Assembly (NCBI GenBank): GCA_026260175.1
Contig: JAKCWW010007755.1
Location: forward strand, 7,884-28,210
DNA length: 20,327 bases
DNA from: Reticulitermes lucifugus
Taxonomy: Eukaryota; Arthropoda; Insecta; Blattodea; Rhinotermitidae
Direction: 5' to 3'
This document shows, in pieces, positions 1-8,184 of the stretch. Each line of letters starts with the position of its first letter. The stretch's first letter is position 1. The notes under the pieces were generated by a model. It was not told the origin of the DNA and ran no database searches. It saw only the letters and a list, made by a program, of their open reading frames with translations. A program made the position numbers and the translations under genes.

Positions 1-116
1 CCCTGCACAGGAAGAATGTTCTTAATCTCCATCGTACGTCCCTGCACAGGCAGAATGTTCTTAATCTCCACCGTACTTCCCTACACAGGCAGAATGTTCT
101 TAATCTCCACCGTACG
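1..116. repeat. 39-bp minisatellite, three copies, cut by window edge
   Basis: Three head-to-tail copies of a 39-bp unit lie at 1-39, 40-78 and 79-116 (the last is one base short). Each begins CCCTGCACAGG or CCCTACACAGG and ends with CCGTACG or a close variant. Copies differ at only a few positions, so the array is fairly young. It starts at base 1 and therefore probably continues leftwards outside the window. No coding frame or known family is recognised. Confidence 0.9.
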
Positions 117-1317
117 AAACAAAGTTAATTATAAAAACAATGTTACATGATCATACACTGCTTACAGAACTGAGTTTTGCCTTTACTTTTCTCCCCCATT
201 CTAAGAAGAAAATTCGTTGACAACGCTGTTTCATTTTAAACTTCTCGAGAGCCCTTTTGAAAGTTTAACGCCTATCAACCTTCCGCCTGTTTTCGTCATT
301 CCGTTTGAAAAAAAAACAAGTGCATTTCTTTGCTTTAGGACATCCTATTCTAGCCACTTCTAAGCAGTAGAAAACACCACCCAAGTGGCTTATTTACCTT
401 CTTCAACATCTGCTATAGTTTTGACTATGGTCTATTTGCATAAGAGAACAAAAAGTAGCTCCCTTATGCATTTCTTAAAGGAATAAAACAGACTGAAAGT
501 GAAAGAACCAGAAAAAAATGACGGCAATATAAAAATGGACGTTTGTGAGCATTCTGAAGAAAATACAGACAATTTTACGCTATTGTGACCCAATGCTGTA
601 CTAAATGGCTATCAGAAATATAAATGCCTCTACTTAATAATTCAGAAAGGGAATAGAAGATGCAGTAGACATTGGATTATCAAATACTGAAAGAAAGTTC
701 CTTCCATAAACCACTTAATAATTAAAGTGAATAAAACACATTACACAACTCTCGCTGTATCGGCGAATCCAGATACATGTATTGATCCTTGGCAGTTTTC
801 ATCAGTTACGTTACTTTCAAGCATCCCGGTTTGCGCAAGAAAATAAGATTTTATAACCTCCAAAGTTTCCTATTGTCGAGATGTTTGTAATTTTTTAGTT
901 TAAAGAAATATTTCACGCATATCATATAGGCATGTTTAAGAAGTACCTCTGTACCAAAATTTCACATCCCTAGCTGCAGCTGCTCATTAGGTATTGACAG
1001 GAGACCGAAAGTTTAAGAAGTTTCCACATTGACGCCGTGACCTTTTAATTCACGTCCATCAAAAAAATATTACCTTAATTAAAGTTGCGTTGCTCTCAAA
1101 TTTCTAGTACAGTACATCATCTTAGGAGTGGAAAAGGAAGTGAAACTAATGTAACAGCTTCATAAGTTCGCACTTCCGCCATGTTGGTATTATTGACTGT
1201 GGGAAATTAAAATGTGTTATTGGGATGGCATTCAATGGCATAAAGCTTTTACCAAATTTCATGAGAGATTTATACTAATTCCAACGTTTATAAATGCCAA
1301 AGAGCGCGCGCTCACCC
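117..1317. other. Gene-free AT-rich stretch
   Basis: I see no convincing exon, RNA gene or transposon signature here. The sequence is AT-rich with scattered short homopolymers and stops in all frames. The small ORF from 1212 to 1403 runs through the CA microsatellite and has no recognisable protein features. Confidence 0.5.
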
Positions 1318-1340
1318 ACGCACACGCACACACACACACA
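1318..1340. repeat. (CA)n microsatellite
   Basis: A dinucleotide CA tract with two CG interruptions, preceded by a GCGCGCG string at about 1304-1310. It is a simple repeat. Two overlapping short ORFs owe their His-Thr-His-Thr runs to it and should not be read as proteins. Confidence 0.9.
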
Positions 1341-2417
1341 ATACTGTTTATTAAAACAGCACCACACGTATCGTGTGACAGGCTTCATACAGAGCAACGT
1401 TAACACTCGTTTTAGACGCTCAGCAAGCATAGTCACCTCACAAGCGTACTTTTCCTTTCAATGGGGGAAAGTAGGCTAAAAATTATTAGTTCTAACATTC
1501 AAGTACATGTTTCTCTGTGTAACGAATCAATCGAACTGAACACATATTTCTATACGTACAATCACGTTCGTTCTACATAAATTACATGAGTTTCTCTAAA
1601 ATGCTTAGATCTGTTATTTTTATCTTTTTTTATTAAACTTCGTTTTTCGTACCGCAATACATTGTCCTCCAAACACAATAAACTCTTTCTCAGAAAATAA
1701 CTGTCCTGTTCTTTCTCTCAAACTTATTACACAAACTACTATATCATCACCAACTTTATTCCCTTTCAACGAATTTCTGAAAAATGATGATGTTGTCTGA
1801 TAACAGAAAGGTATGTTATTGAAAATATTCTGTGGAATAAGTTTGGTTTAATCCAAATGAATTTTGCCAGCCTGCTGCACAGCGCAGTAAATAATGTATC
1901 TGTAATTATGAGGTCAATGTCCACTACAATAAAAGTGACACTCGGCAAGTACTGGTCTTGGTGGTGACGTGTGTTTTGAAGGCGGAATATCGATTACCCA
2001 GATTCATGAACAAAACTATATATAAAAGTGTACAATCAAATATTTTCATCAAAAAAACATTTTTATTTGTGTAGGCTAGGCGCTGTAATGCATGCAGCTG
2101 TATGGGATTGAATCTGTTCTATTTCGAAATGTCAGAATACCTTGGCATTTATGCTGGATTGATAATTCGAAATTGGTTCAAACGCCGTTAAAAATTGAAT
2201 TGTAAATTGTTCAGCTTAACATACAAAGCGAACAAATTTCTGTGCACGTGCAATATTTCCAGAACACAAAACAAACTTCGTAAAAATTTCTGACCTCAGT
2301 AAAGTGGTTTGCAATGCCCCTTCCAATAATAAATATTGTAATATACACGCACAGAGTGCGTCTGTAAAGGAATCAAACAAAAGTACAAAAAATCACGAAG
2401 TACTTTATTGTAAAAGT
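1341..2417. other. Gene-free AT-rich stretch
   Basis: Nothing supportable as a gene. A 60-codon minus-strand frame at 1766-1948 has no recognisable domain. The stretch just left of 2418 should contain the 3' untranslated end and terminal inverted repeat of the mariner relic next door, but I could not recognise an intact terminus. Confidence 0.4.
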
Positions 2418-2833
2418 AATTCAAAACAGTCCCAATGTGAATCTCCGCACTTGCTACATCTCTGCTTTCATCTCTGAGAACATTCTTCAATTTCTTCCAA
2501 AGTTATGCCCAAGAGATGGCGGCTACATTCTTTTGGATGTTTTGGATGATGTAAAATCCTCTCCCTTTCAGCTTCCTTCTCAATTTCGAAATGACAAAAA
2601 GTCAGCCGGGGCCAAATGTGATGAATGGCGTGGATGATCTCAATAGCTTCTTTACAGGGGATGCGCAGATCAATTTTCGTGCAACACAGACTAGTTATTT
2701 TTCAAGAAATTCTTGGCCTACCTGTCTAATTCTTTGCAACAAACGGTCCGTCACTTTTCAGTAAAACTGCGCATTTGCAGAACTTCCTGCTGAAAAAAAT
2801 GCCTGTACCTGATTCTTTATGAACCGAAAAAAA
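2418..2833 (-). pseudogene. Decayed mariner transposase (C-terminal part)
   Basis: Conceptual translation on the minus strand, with frame changes, follows the order of a mariner (DDD-type, Tc1/mariner superfamily) transposase. Near 2833-2780 is FFRFIKNQVQAFFSAG, where the family has an FFDIxGIVHHEF-like strand. Next is ANAQFY, then RLLQRIRQV at about 2745-2719. The hallmark DHPRHSSHLAPADF lies at 2639-2598, matching DHPPYSPDLAPxDFFLF. After it come KGEDF and finally KQRCSKC...WDCFE down to 2421, matching the usual KCI...GDYFEGD end. The Asp of the YSPDL motif reads His (2616-2618). Several stops (for example after FRN and before KGEDF) and at least two frameshifts make it inactive. The N-terminal helix-turn-helix half and both terminal repeats were not found. 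The family motifs are established knowledge; the alignment is mine by eye. Confidence 0.75.
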
Positions 2834-3321
2834 TTGGTGTGCTTTGATATTCTGTTTTTTGAATATGTTTCTTATTTCACTTTATATGATACTACTGACG
2901 AAATTAAACACAGGCCAATCAAGAGACCCCTTAAGTAGCAAAGTAGATACTTGCACATAACAAAATTAATAAATCAATAAAGGAATCAATACTTTTTAAT
3001 TCCATTTATTTCCCATATTGTGGTAGGCCTGCTATCATCATGTTCGTTCTATGTGAATTCAGGCAATGCATTTGGAGCACGTTTCCTTGTCACGGTTTGC
3101 ATTCAACATACAGCTATCGTGAATGAAGTACGGGTGGATATGGTGATCAGCAGAATTCTCCCGGATGTAGAAAAAAAACTATTTACTATATAATCCAACA
3201 TGTATTACCACTAAAATAATGTCTCTAAACGCTTCCTTTATCATTGTTTTTCTGATCTCTAGTCTTATTTTTTCCCCTCACTTCTAGCTTGCTTTTGTCG
3301 GTCACGTTGAGTTGAAGGGTG
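2834..3321. other. Gene-free stretch beside mariner relic
   Basis: No gene or repeat is recognised. The first part may hold the missing N-terminal half of the mariner transposase, but I could not follow a reading beyond about 2833. It contains one TAGGCCTG string at 3024-3031. Confidence 0.35.
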
Positions 3322-3390
3322 TGACGTCAGCAAAATGGCAGGAGCCTGCAATAGTAAGCCAGATTCTGGAAGAAGTCACCTTTATATATA
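3322..3390 (+). promoter_or_regulatory. CRE palindrome plus TATA-like string
   Basis: A perfect TGACGTCA palindrome (cAMP-response element, bound by CREB/ATF bZIP proteins) is at 3322-3329, and a TTTATATATA string is at 3381-3390, about 50 bp downstream. The order and spacing would suit a small pol II promoter reading right, but no ORF or exon can be tied to it. It could equally be part of an old transposon terminus or a coincidence. Confidence 0.2.
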
Positions 3391-3875
3391 GCAGTCACCC
3401 CCAACTAAGAAAGACAAAGATGGGTCATAAAACTTTGTAAAGACTAAAAATGTCACCGCGGTTCGGTTAACACACATCCGCAGCTGTAAAAGTGTCTTGA
3501 CATTTGGTCGGTTCCAAGCAGGTATTCTTTCTTTGCCCTTTTGAGTCTTCGGTAAAGCCAAATAATATTTAAACCAACAATATTAATCTTCGTCTTCTGC
3601 GGTGTTACAATCTCTGGCATAAATTTGAGAATAAATTTACTCAGTTGTAAGGCTCACAATTGGCACTGCTATACGTTCTGCATAATTGGCTATGACACCA
3701 GTAACATGTCAAAATTAGGTTCATAGAGAATTAAATGCAGGTTAACTCGCAAAACGTAATCTCTTATTGTAAGGGTTGTACTTACGAAGATGTATCAGTA
3801 GGATAGAGAAAAATGCAGAGTGAGAAACTTCATAATAAATGCTCTTCACCAAATATTGTTACGGTATTAAAGGCA
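3391..3875. other. Gene-free stretch
   Basis: No coding frame, RNA gene or repeat that I can support. If the CRE/TATA pair to its left were a real promoter, a first exon would be expected here, but no open frame of useful length follows. Confidence 0.35.
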
Positions 3876-4019
3876 AGGTGGAAGATGTGGATTGGACATG
3901 CAGCACACATGGCAGCCGAAAAACTGATACAAAGTTGCAGGAAGAAAACCTGAAGGGTAAGGTTACTTGAGAAACACAGATGTAGACGGGAGTATAATAT
4001 TAAAATGTGTCTAAGAAAA
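3876..4019 (+). pseudogene. LINE reverse-transcriptase C-terminal relic
   Basis: In one frame the translation reads RWKMWIGHAAHM at 3876-3911, then a TGA stop at 3951-3953, then LLEKHRCRREYNIKMCLRK at about 3963-4019. This matches the tail often seen after the reverse-transcriptase domain in insect non-LTR retrotransposons: a WxGHxxRM strand followed by a GRPRRRWEDNIKMDL-like segment. KPEG, expected just before the second segment, is readable in another frame at about 3947-3958, so a frameshift as well as the stop is likely. No target-site duplication or tail was found. It is a different LINE family from the insertion at 8972-9213. Confidence 0.6.
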
Positions 4020-4499
4020 ATAACATTTTGAGGTTTAAATTTTGTGGAACTGATTTACGTTATACTTTCGTAACCTTAATGACGCTGATGAAAATTTACA
4101 CACATACACACAAGCCACACAGAATACCTTGTAATAAAACTATATCAAAATACTGTTGTGTATTTGTTGGTACTAATATTGTATAGATTTGATTAATATG
4201 CACGCAACATGAACCATATAAAGCCAAAACTTGTTTCCACTTTCGGAAGGAAAGCGTTTGTGTACAAGTGATGGGTGTTACGGTCTTGTTGTCAAATTCA
4301 TCTTGTGCTTTACATTTAAGAAAGATGGAAAGAAAACATATTAATACCCTCAGAAATCAGGAGTAATATTGGAGTCATCAGTCACCAATACGTGTTGCAC
4401 AGCACACAACACGGACATGCTGTATAGTACAAAGTGGTAAATGTAACCACGCACATGTTGCGTGTCTTATAAATACTGTGCAAATAAATTTACGCTCAC
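4020..4499. other. Non-coding stretch; intron side of candidate exon
   Basis: No gene is seen. If the exon at 4500-4578 is real, this is the start of its first intron on the minus strand, with donor GTGAGC at 4499-4494. The minus-strand frame simply runs on through the donor to 4378, which gives a 66-codon ORF that mixes exon and intron. Confidence 0.35.
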
Positions 4500-4578
4500 C
4501 TCTTGCTTGGACTGCTAACGTAGACGATGATTGAATTAAGCTATTCCGAAACTTCCCAAAGTATTTACCAGTCGACAT
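4500..4578 (-). CDS. Candidate first coding exon, unidentified gene
   Basis: The ATG at 4578-4576 has the start context CACACCATG. It opens a 26-codon frame beginning MSTGKYFGKFRNS and ending STLAVQAR, followed by one extra base and a strong donor, AGAG|GTGAGC, at 4500/4499 (phase 1). Upstream in the same frame a TAA lies eight codons before the ATG, so this is the first Met. About 30 bp upstream on the minus strand, TTTATTTTTAAG could be an acceptor, which would make a short exon of 5' UTR plus start. The peptide is basic with aromatic residues and a Ser/Thr run, compatible with a mitochondrial presequence or an ordinary N-terminus. I do not recognise the protein, and no second exon could be found to the left. 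A chance frame remains quite possible. Confidence 0.35.
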
Positions 4579-4973
4579 GGTGTGACCTCCCAGAAGATTT
4601 TAATCTTAAAAATAAATTTACTTTTTGTGTTTTATGTTCTGGGGCGTATGGATCATAATTTTTAAAGTATCTGACATTTGCATGCATAGTCTCTTGTCAG
4701 AATATGGCATATTATTATGTATCTATTCCAAACGTAGAAGAACTAATTTCGCTGCATTGGTCTCTGAAAGAAGGGAAAAGAACGATTTTGACCGGAAGAA
4801 ATATGATCCACATTACTCCTTTAAATTACGGTGTCATAGTCTAAAGGTCTCTGGACATACATCATGGAACGGATTTTTGGATTCACATCTTTACGGTAGT
4901 GATGATGATAAGGCCGTTCATATTTTTCCGTCTTTTCAAGCGCATCTAATATCAGTGTTAAATGGGTTGTCTT

Positions 4974-5004
<31 letters not shown>

Positions 5005-5244
5005 CACCATCATCTTCGTCGCCTTCAGGGCAAAACTTCCCATGCTTTGCATAAGTTGTTTTCACGTTACGAGATCGCTGCAATTCAAATATCATATTTT
5101 AACATTGCTTTTGTATTTACAGTTACCAAAGCTAACAAACGTGCCCCTGCATCCCAGTGACTCAATGTGGAACAGCTAATTGAATCTCGTCTCATATAGG
5201 CCTATATATGCAGCGATTGTTTTTTATAGCCTGGTGTCCCACGG
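4579..5244. other. No supported gene; longest ORF of the window
   Basis: The longest open frame of the window lies here (4625-5179, plus, 184 codons). It begins with hydrophobic residues, then a basic stretch KRRRTNF and SERREKNDFDRKKYD, and crosses the CAT microsatellite, where it reads IITIIIIIITII. No domain, signal peptide with cleavage site or family resemblance is visible. A frame of this length is somewhat unexpected in AT-rich DNA but is helped by the stop-free repeat. I do not call it a gene. Confidence 0.3.
4978..5013. repeat. (CAT)n microsatellite
   Basis: Twelve CAT or CAC triplets in a row (two are CAC). A second smaller trace, GATGATGAT, occurs about 80 bp upstream in the opposite sense. 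It is a simple repeat with no inferred function. Confidence 0.9.
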
Positions 5245-5535
5245 CAGGGGCGTTCAAGTTTCTCCAGCAGTAGGTCACATGGCCACAAATCGATATGTGT
5301 GCGGCCCGCATTACTTTTATAACCACAGTGAAGTACAGCCTGTCAGCTGTTCCAAAAACATAATTTCTGAGCAGTAATACAAATTTCAATTCTACAACGC
5401 GTGACGGTACTCAGCTATAGAAAAGTTAGGTTGTTTGGATTAGTTGAGAATTCTTTTGTTAAAAATTCCAGACGGGTCGGAACCATAACTGAAGAAGCCC
5501 GCATATGGCCCGTGGGGCTCATATTAGATAATCCG
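5245..5535. mobile_element. Probable non-autonomous hAT remnant
   Basis: The left end reads CAGGGGCGTTCAAG at 5245-5258, then GGTCACATGGCC at about 5273-5284 and GTGTGCGGCCCGC near 5297-5309. The right end has GCCCGCATATGGCCCGTGGG at 5497-5516 followed by a degraded TTAGATAATCCGGG. Ends of the form CAGGGGTGTCCAA with nearby GCGGGCCAC/GGCCCGC strings are typical of Charlie-type hAT elements. At about 290 bp with no transposase it would be a MITE. The right terminus is too decayed to pair well with the left, and I could not find the 8-bp target-site duplication expected for hAT, so the boundaries are approximate. Confidence 0.4.
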
Positions 5536-5900
5536 GGCCTAGAGAAATGTATGTTGTTGTCTACATCGTATACGTCGTAATTACTTTCACACCATCTGGC
5601 GGATCTTCGTGAAGTTTAATACGTGCAATTTGCCATTAAAGGCCACTACACGTCCATGCGTTTCAATTATCACGACGGTATCAAGGTTAAATAGTTATGT
5701 GAAATGACGCCGTGTAGTTTGGTTGGTATGTTTTATGCTAGAGATGGGATTCTTCCGAAACGTCGGTATCTATTAAGCAAAATATGTGCCGTAATATATC
5801 AGACGACCGTGTTAGTAATACTGACTCTTGAATTTCCGTGGTATGTGCAATACCAGCACTCCTTATGTAGGGTTCTGAAATTGTATGATACAAGATCCTT
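5536..5900. other. Gene-free stretch
   Basis: No gene is supported. A plus-strand frame starting at 5704 begins MTPCSLVG, reminiscent of a peptide often seen in conceptual translations of insect repeats, but the match is too short to call. The frame then runs into the SINE at 5901. Confidence 0.35.
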
Positions 5901-6099
5901 AAGGCAGCAAACCATAGGCATCGCCTCTCACCGAGGAGGCCCGGGTTCGATCCCGGGTCAGTCCATGTGGGATTTGTGGTGGACAAAGTGGCACTGGGAC
6001 AGGTTTTTTCCCCTGGGTACTTCGGTTTTCCCCTGTCAATTTCATTCCACCGGTGCTCCATTACAAGGAAAAAAGGAAAAAACGAATCATCTTCATCAC
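5901..6099 (+). mobile_element. SINE-A copy 1 (tRNA-Glu-like head)
   Basis: A tRNA-derived SINE. The head carries an anticodon-arm-like hairpin GCCTC-TCACCGAG-GAGGC at 5923-5940 and a perfect pol III B box GGTTCGATCCC at 5944-5954 inside a CCCGGG/CCCGGG T-stem. This pattern resembles tRNA-Glu(CTC). The A box side is degraded. The body includes GTCCATGTGGGATTTGTGG, TTCGGTTTTCCCCTGTC and CCACCGGTGCTCCATTAC. It ends in an A-rich tract and an ATCATCTTCATCAC tail. A second, deleted copy is at 12301-12415. No target-site duplication was found. Three overlapping ORFs across it are SINE frames, not genes. I remember this family as common in cockroach and termite sequence; that is recall, not a search. 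Confidence 0.8.
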
Positions 6100-6132
6100 A
6101 GGGTTGCACAACAAGCCTCACGGTTGCGGTGC

Positions 6133-6257
6133 GTCCGTTGCATCTGCTGCGGGGCCCTTCACCACAGAAAAAACTATAGGCCTAGGGTTATCGTTTTGAG
6201 AACCCTAGGCCTATAGTTTTTTCTGTGGTGAAGCGCCCCGCAGCAGATGCTACGGAC
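6133..6257. repeat. Near-perfect palindrome, 57-bp arms, 11-nt loop
   Basis: The left arm (6133-6189) and right arm (6201-6257) are reverse complements at 55 of 57 positions. The mismatches are T/T at 6139/6251 and C/C at 6156/6234. The spacer is 11 nt (6190-6200). Each arm contains TAGGCCTA, an A6/T6 run and CTGCTGCGGGG. The transcript of either strand would fold into one long hairpin. It sits between SINE-A and SINE-B and is unrelated to either. It could be a very young foldback or MITE-like element, an inverted duplication made by template switching, a hairpin RNA locus, or an assembly artefact. No target-site duplication is visible at its edges. Confidence 0.95.
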
Positions 6258-6282
6258 TTCAGAACAAATTTCAAAAGGAACC

Positions 6283-6535
6283 GGAATAGCTCATTTCGTA
6301 GACTGATTAAACTAAGGGCTAGACGATTCGGGGTTCAATTCCCAACTGAGACAAGAGACTCCTCTTTTCTTCAAAACATCCGTACCTGCTACGGGCTCCA
6401 CTCAATCTCCTAAAAGTTGGATAAACGGGTTCTTTCGCCGCCAGTTATGCGGCCATTCACCTATGTAACGCTGAGCTTAAGAATAAGTGGAGCTACGCCT
6501 ATTCTCCCCCCTGTATGGCCTTATGGCTTACATGC
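6283..6535 (+). mobile_element. SINE-B copy 1 (tRNA-derived)
   Basis: The head has an A box TAGCTCATTTCGTAGA at 6287-6302 and a B box GGTTCAATTCC at 6332-6342, with start-to-start spacing of 45 bp as in a tRNA. The body shares TTCAAAACATCC, GGCTC, ACGCTGAGC and AATAAGTGGAGCT...GTATGGCCTTATGGC with the second copy at 10143-10407, in the same order. No poly-A tail or target-site duplication can be recognised, so it is an old insertion. A 62-codon ORF across it (6225-6413) spans half the palindrome and the SINE head and is not a gene. Confidence 0.75.
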
Positions 6536-6904
6536 AGACGACTTAACTCCCGTATTTCACAGAACTTATAGTAACTTTTAAGAGCCACTCTAAAGGTGTT
6601 CAATCTTTTGTCTCTCTGAATCAAACACTAGACACACAGCGGTCTCCACTAGGAAGATCAATTGGTTAACAATGCTTTGGACAGATCGCTGCTGCTGCTG
6701 AGAATAATACCAACATATAAGAACACTCTGACGACAACCAGAATATATTTTTATTGTTATAGCAGGATGTACCTACAGTTACCACCCTGCTTTAAAGGCT
6801 GCGACAATACGACACTTCCGAAACTCTTCAGTGTCGGGGAATTCTTAACATCTAAGGGACCAATTAGGTATTTAAACTAACAAACAGAATTCTCAGCCGC
6901 CTTT
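6536..6904. other. Gene-free stretch
   Basis: No exon, RNA gene or repeat is recognised, apart from a short CTGCTGCTGCTG run at about 6689-6700. The 72-codon frame at 6662-6880 has no protein-like features. Confidence 0.4.
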
Positions 6905-6991
6905 GTAAATATTTTGTCAACACTGACGCTTTCGTAAATATTTTGTCAACATTGGCGCTTTGGTAAATATTTTGTCAACATTAAGACGTTT
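6905..6991. repeat. 29-bp minisatellite, three copies
   Basis: Three direct copies with a period of exactly 29 bp start at 6905, 6934 and 6963. Each begins GTAAATATTTTGTCAACA, followed by a variable CTGACGCT, TTGGCGCT or TTAAGACG segment. The 18-bp head is identical in all three while the tail drifts. No known family is recognised. Confidence 0.9.
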
Positions 6992-7271
6992 TTATGTTAA
7001 AATCCGTTTCTAAGACACATCGTTGTCTCTTTCATTCGTTTTCCTAATGTTTTCCCTTCTCGCTACCAAATCAGTTAAGACCATGTGTTTATACGAACAT
7101 TTTGGCTGGATTTTAGACGAATATGATCCCTATGTATGGGCATATTATTTGGCAACCATGGCTAGTTACTTGCCGTGGGCTGTGCAATGTTATGCTCACT
7201 CGCCCACGCATCCGTTAAATTTCCCGTTGCTGGTCGCAGACCCTGTGGACTGCGTGCTACGCAGGTATCGT

Positions 7272-8028
7272 GTCGCGTCAATTCCGAAAATTCACAAACC
7301 CGTGAGAAGGTTTCGAGCAACAGGTTCCATTGCAGACAGTAAGAAGAAGCAGAAAAGAAGCACCTAGTGGATCCATTTAAGAAAACTGTGACTCACGAGC
7401 TGCCTTCTTGGGTGCATGATGGAGAAATGACCTCACAATTGTTCTGATTAGCGGTAAAATTTGTGTTTCAATGCAGTGGATATGTGGAATCACAGAATAG
7501 CAAATACTGGTTAACAGAAAATGACATGCCGATCCAAGAAGTGTCATTACATAATGTTGAATTTGGTATGTGTGTCCTATGAGTGTAATTAGGATATTGT
7601 TCCCATTTTTGCTGAGATTGTAAGTACATACAGACGTGTTACACACATTCTGACAAAAGTTTTGTACATCTGTACAATTACGAGAAAACCTACGCCTTTT
7701 TCCAGCAAGACAGTGCAGAACACAGACAGCAAAAAATTCTGTGTGTTATTTGCAGAGTGTTTTTAGTGACAGAATAGTAGGCAGGGGATTGTGGCTTCCT
7801 CGTTCGCCGTTTCTAAACCCATTCCATCGATTTTTTTTATTTGCGTGGCATGTTAAAGGATTTAGTGTATAGTAAAAACCGTGACATTTCAAACGATCTG
7901 AAACAAAGCATTCGGAAGGTAGTGTTGCCAATTTTACCAGCACAAATTCGATCTGCAATGCGCAGCGGGTCTTTATGTGTGACGTGTGTCTGCGAGCCGA
8001 ACGAACCCATTTTCAGCACATTCCTTAA
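7272..8028 (+). pseudogene. Tc1/mariner-type transposase relic (plus strand)
   Basis: All three frames together follow a DDE transposase of the IS630/Tc1/mariner superfamily. VASIPKIHKPVRRFRATGSI at 7272-7331 matches the N-terminal helix-turn-helix (FRxTGS). After an apparent deletion come DGEMTSQLF (about 7418-7443) and SGYVESQNSKYW at 7475-7510. PIFAEIVSTYRRVTHILTKV follows at about 7601-7660, then NYEKTYAFFQQDSAEH at 7676-7723, with the second catalytic Asp kept at 7709-7711. IVGRGLWLPRSP at 7774-7809 has Phe where the third Asp belongs (7810-7812). GMLKDLVYSKN is at 7847-7879. VFMCDVCLRAERTHFQHIP with TAA at 8026-8028 ends it. The first Asp (SDEAHF) is also lost. At least four frameshifts and one deletion make it dead. 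It is the same subfamily as the relic at 11293-11876. The open frame continuing left to 7023 is not transposase-like. Confidence 0.8.
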
Positions 8029-8048
8029 ACACTGTGAGTAAAAAGAGA

Positions 8049-8184
8049 GGCAATTTAAGTATAACATAACAATAAGGCGCGTTCGCGTAACCATTTTTGC
8101 CGTGAAAAAGCAATAAGTATTACATATTATAAGCGTGTATCTGTATTCTTGCCTTAGTTATGCCGCATGTAAATCGTATCTTTA
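8049..8184 (+). repeat. Interspersed repeat, copy A (inverted partner at 12033)
   Basis: The first 65 bp (8049-8113) align without gaps to the reverse complement of 12136-12200 at 51 of 65 positions, including GGCGCGTTCGC (8076-8086) and TAACC. Beyond that, gapped similarity continues through an AGCGT string and ATGCCGC...CGTAT to about 8184. The two copies face each other 4 kb apart, each lying beside a transposase relic of the same subfamily. It may be terminal or subterminal sequence of that transposon family or of a derived MITE. Confidence 0.75.

Noticed and set aside
1-116. CRISPR-like repeat-spacer array
   Set aside because: The three units are contiguous with no unique spacers, so this is a plain tandem repeat. 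The surrounding genome is eukaryotic.
5704-5750. MTPCSLV peptide, and TVVFCDMTP at about 18390-18420, recalling a peptide common in insect repeat translations
   Set aside because: The match is only a few residues long and is not supported by any shared DNA beyond about ten bases.
5704-6216. 170-codon plus-strand ORF and overlapping 127-codon minus-strand ORF
   Set aside because: They run through SINE-A and the left arm of the palindrome. No domain is visible, and the open frame comes from repeat sequence.
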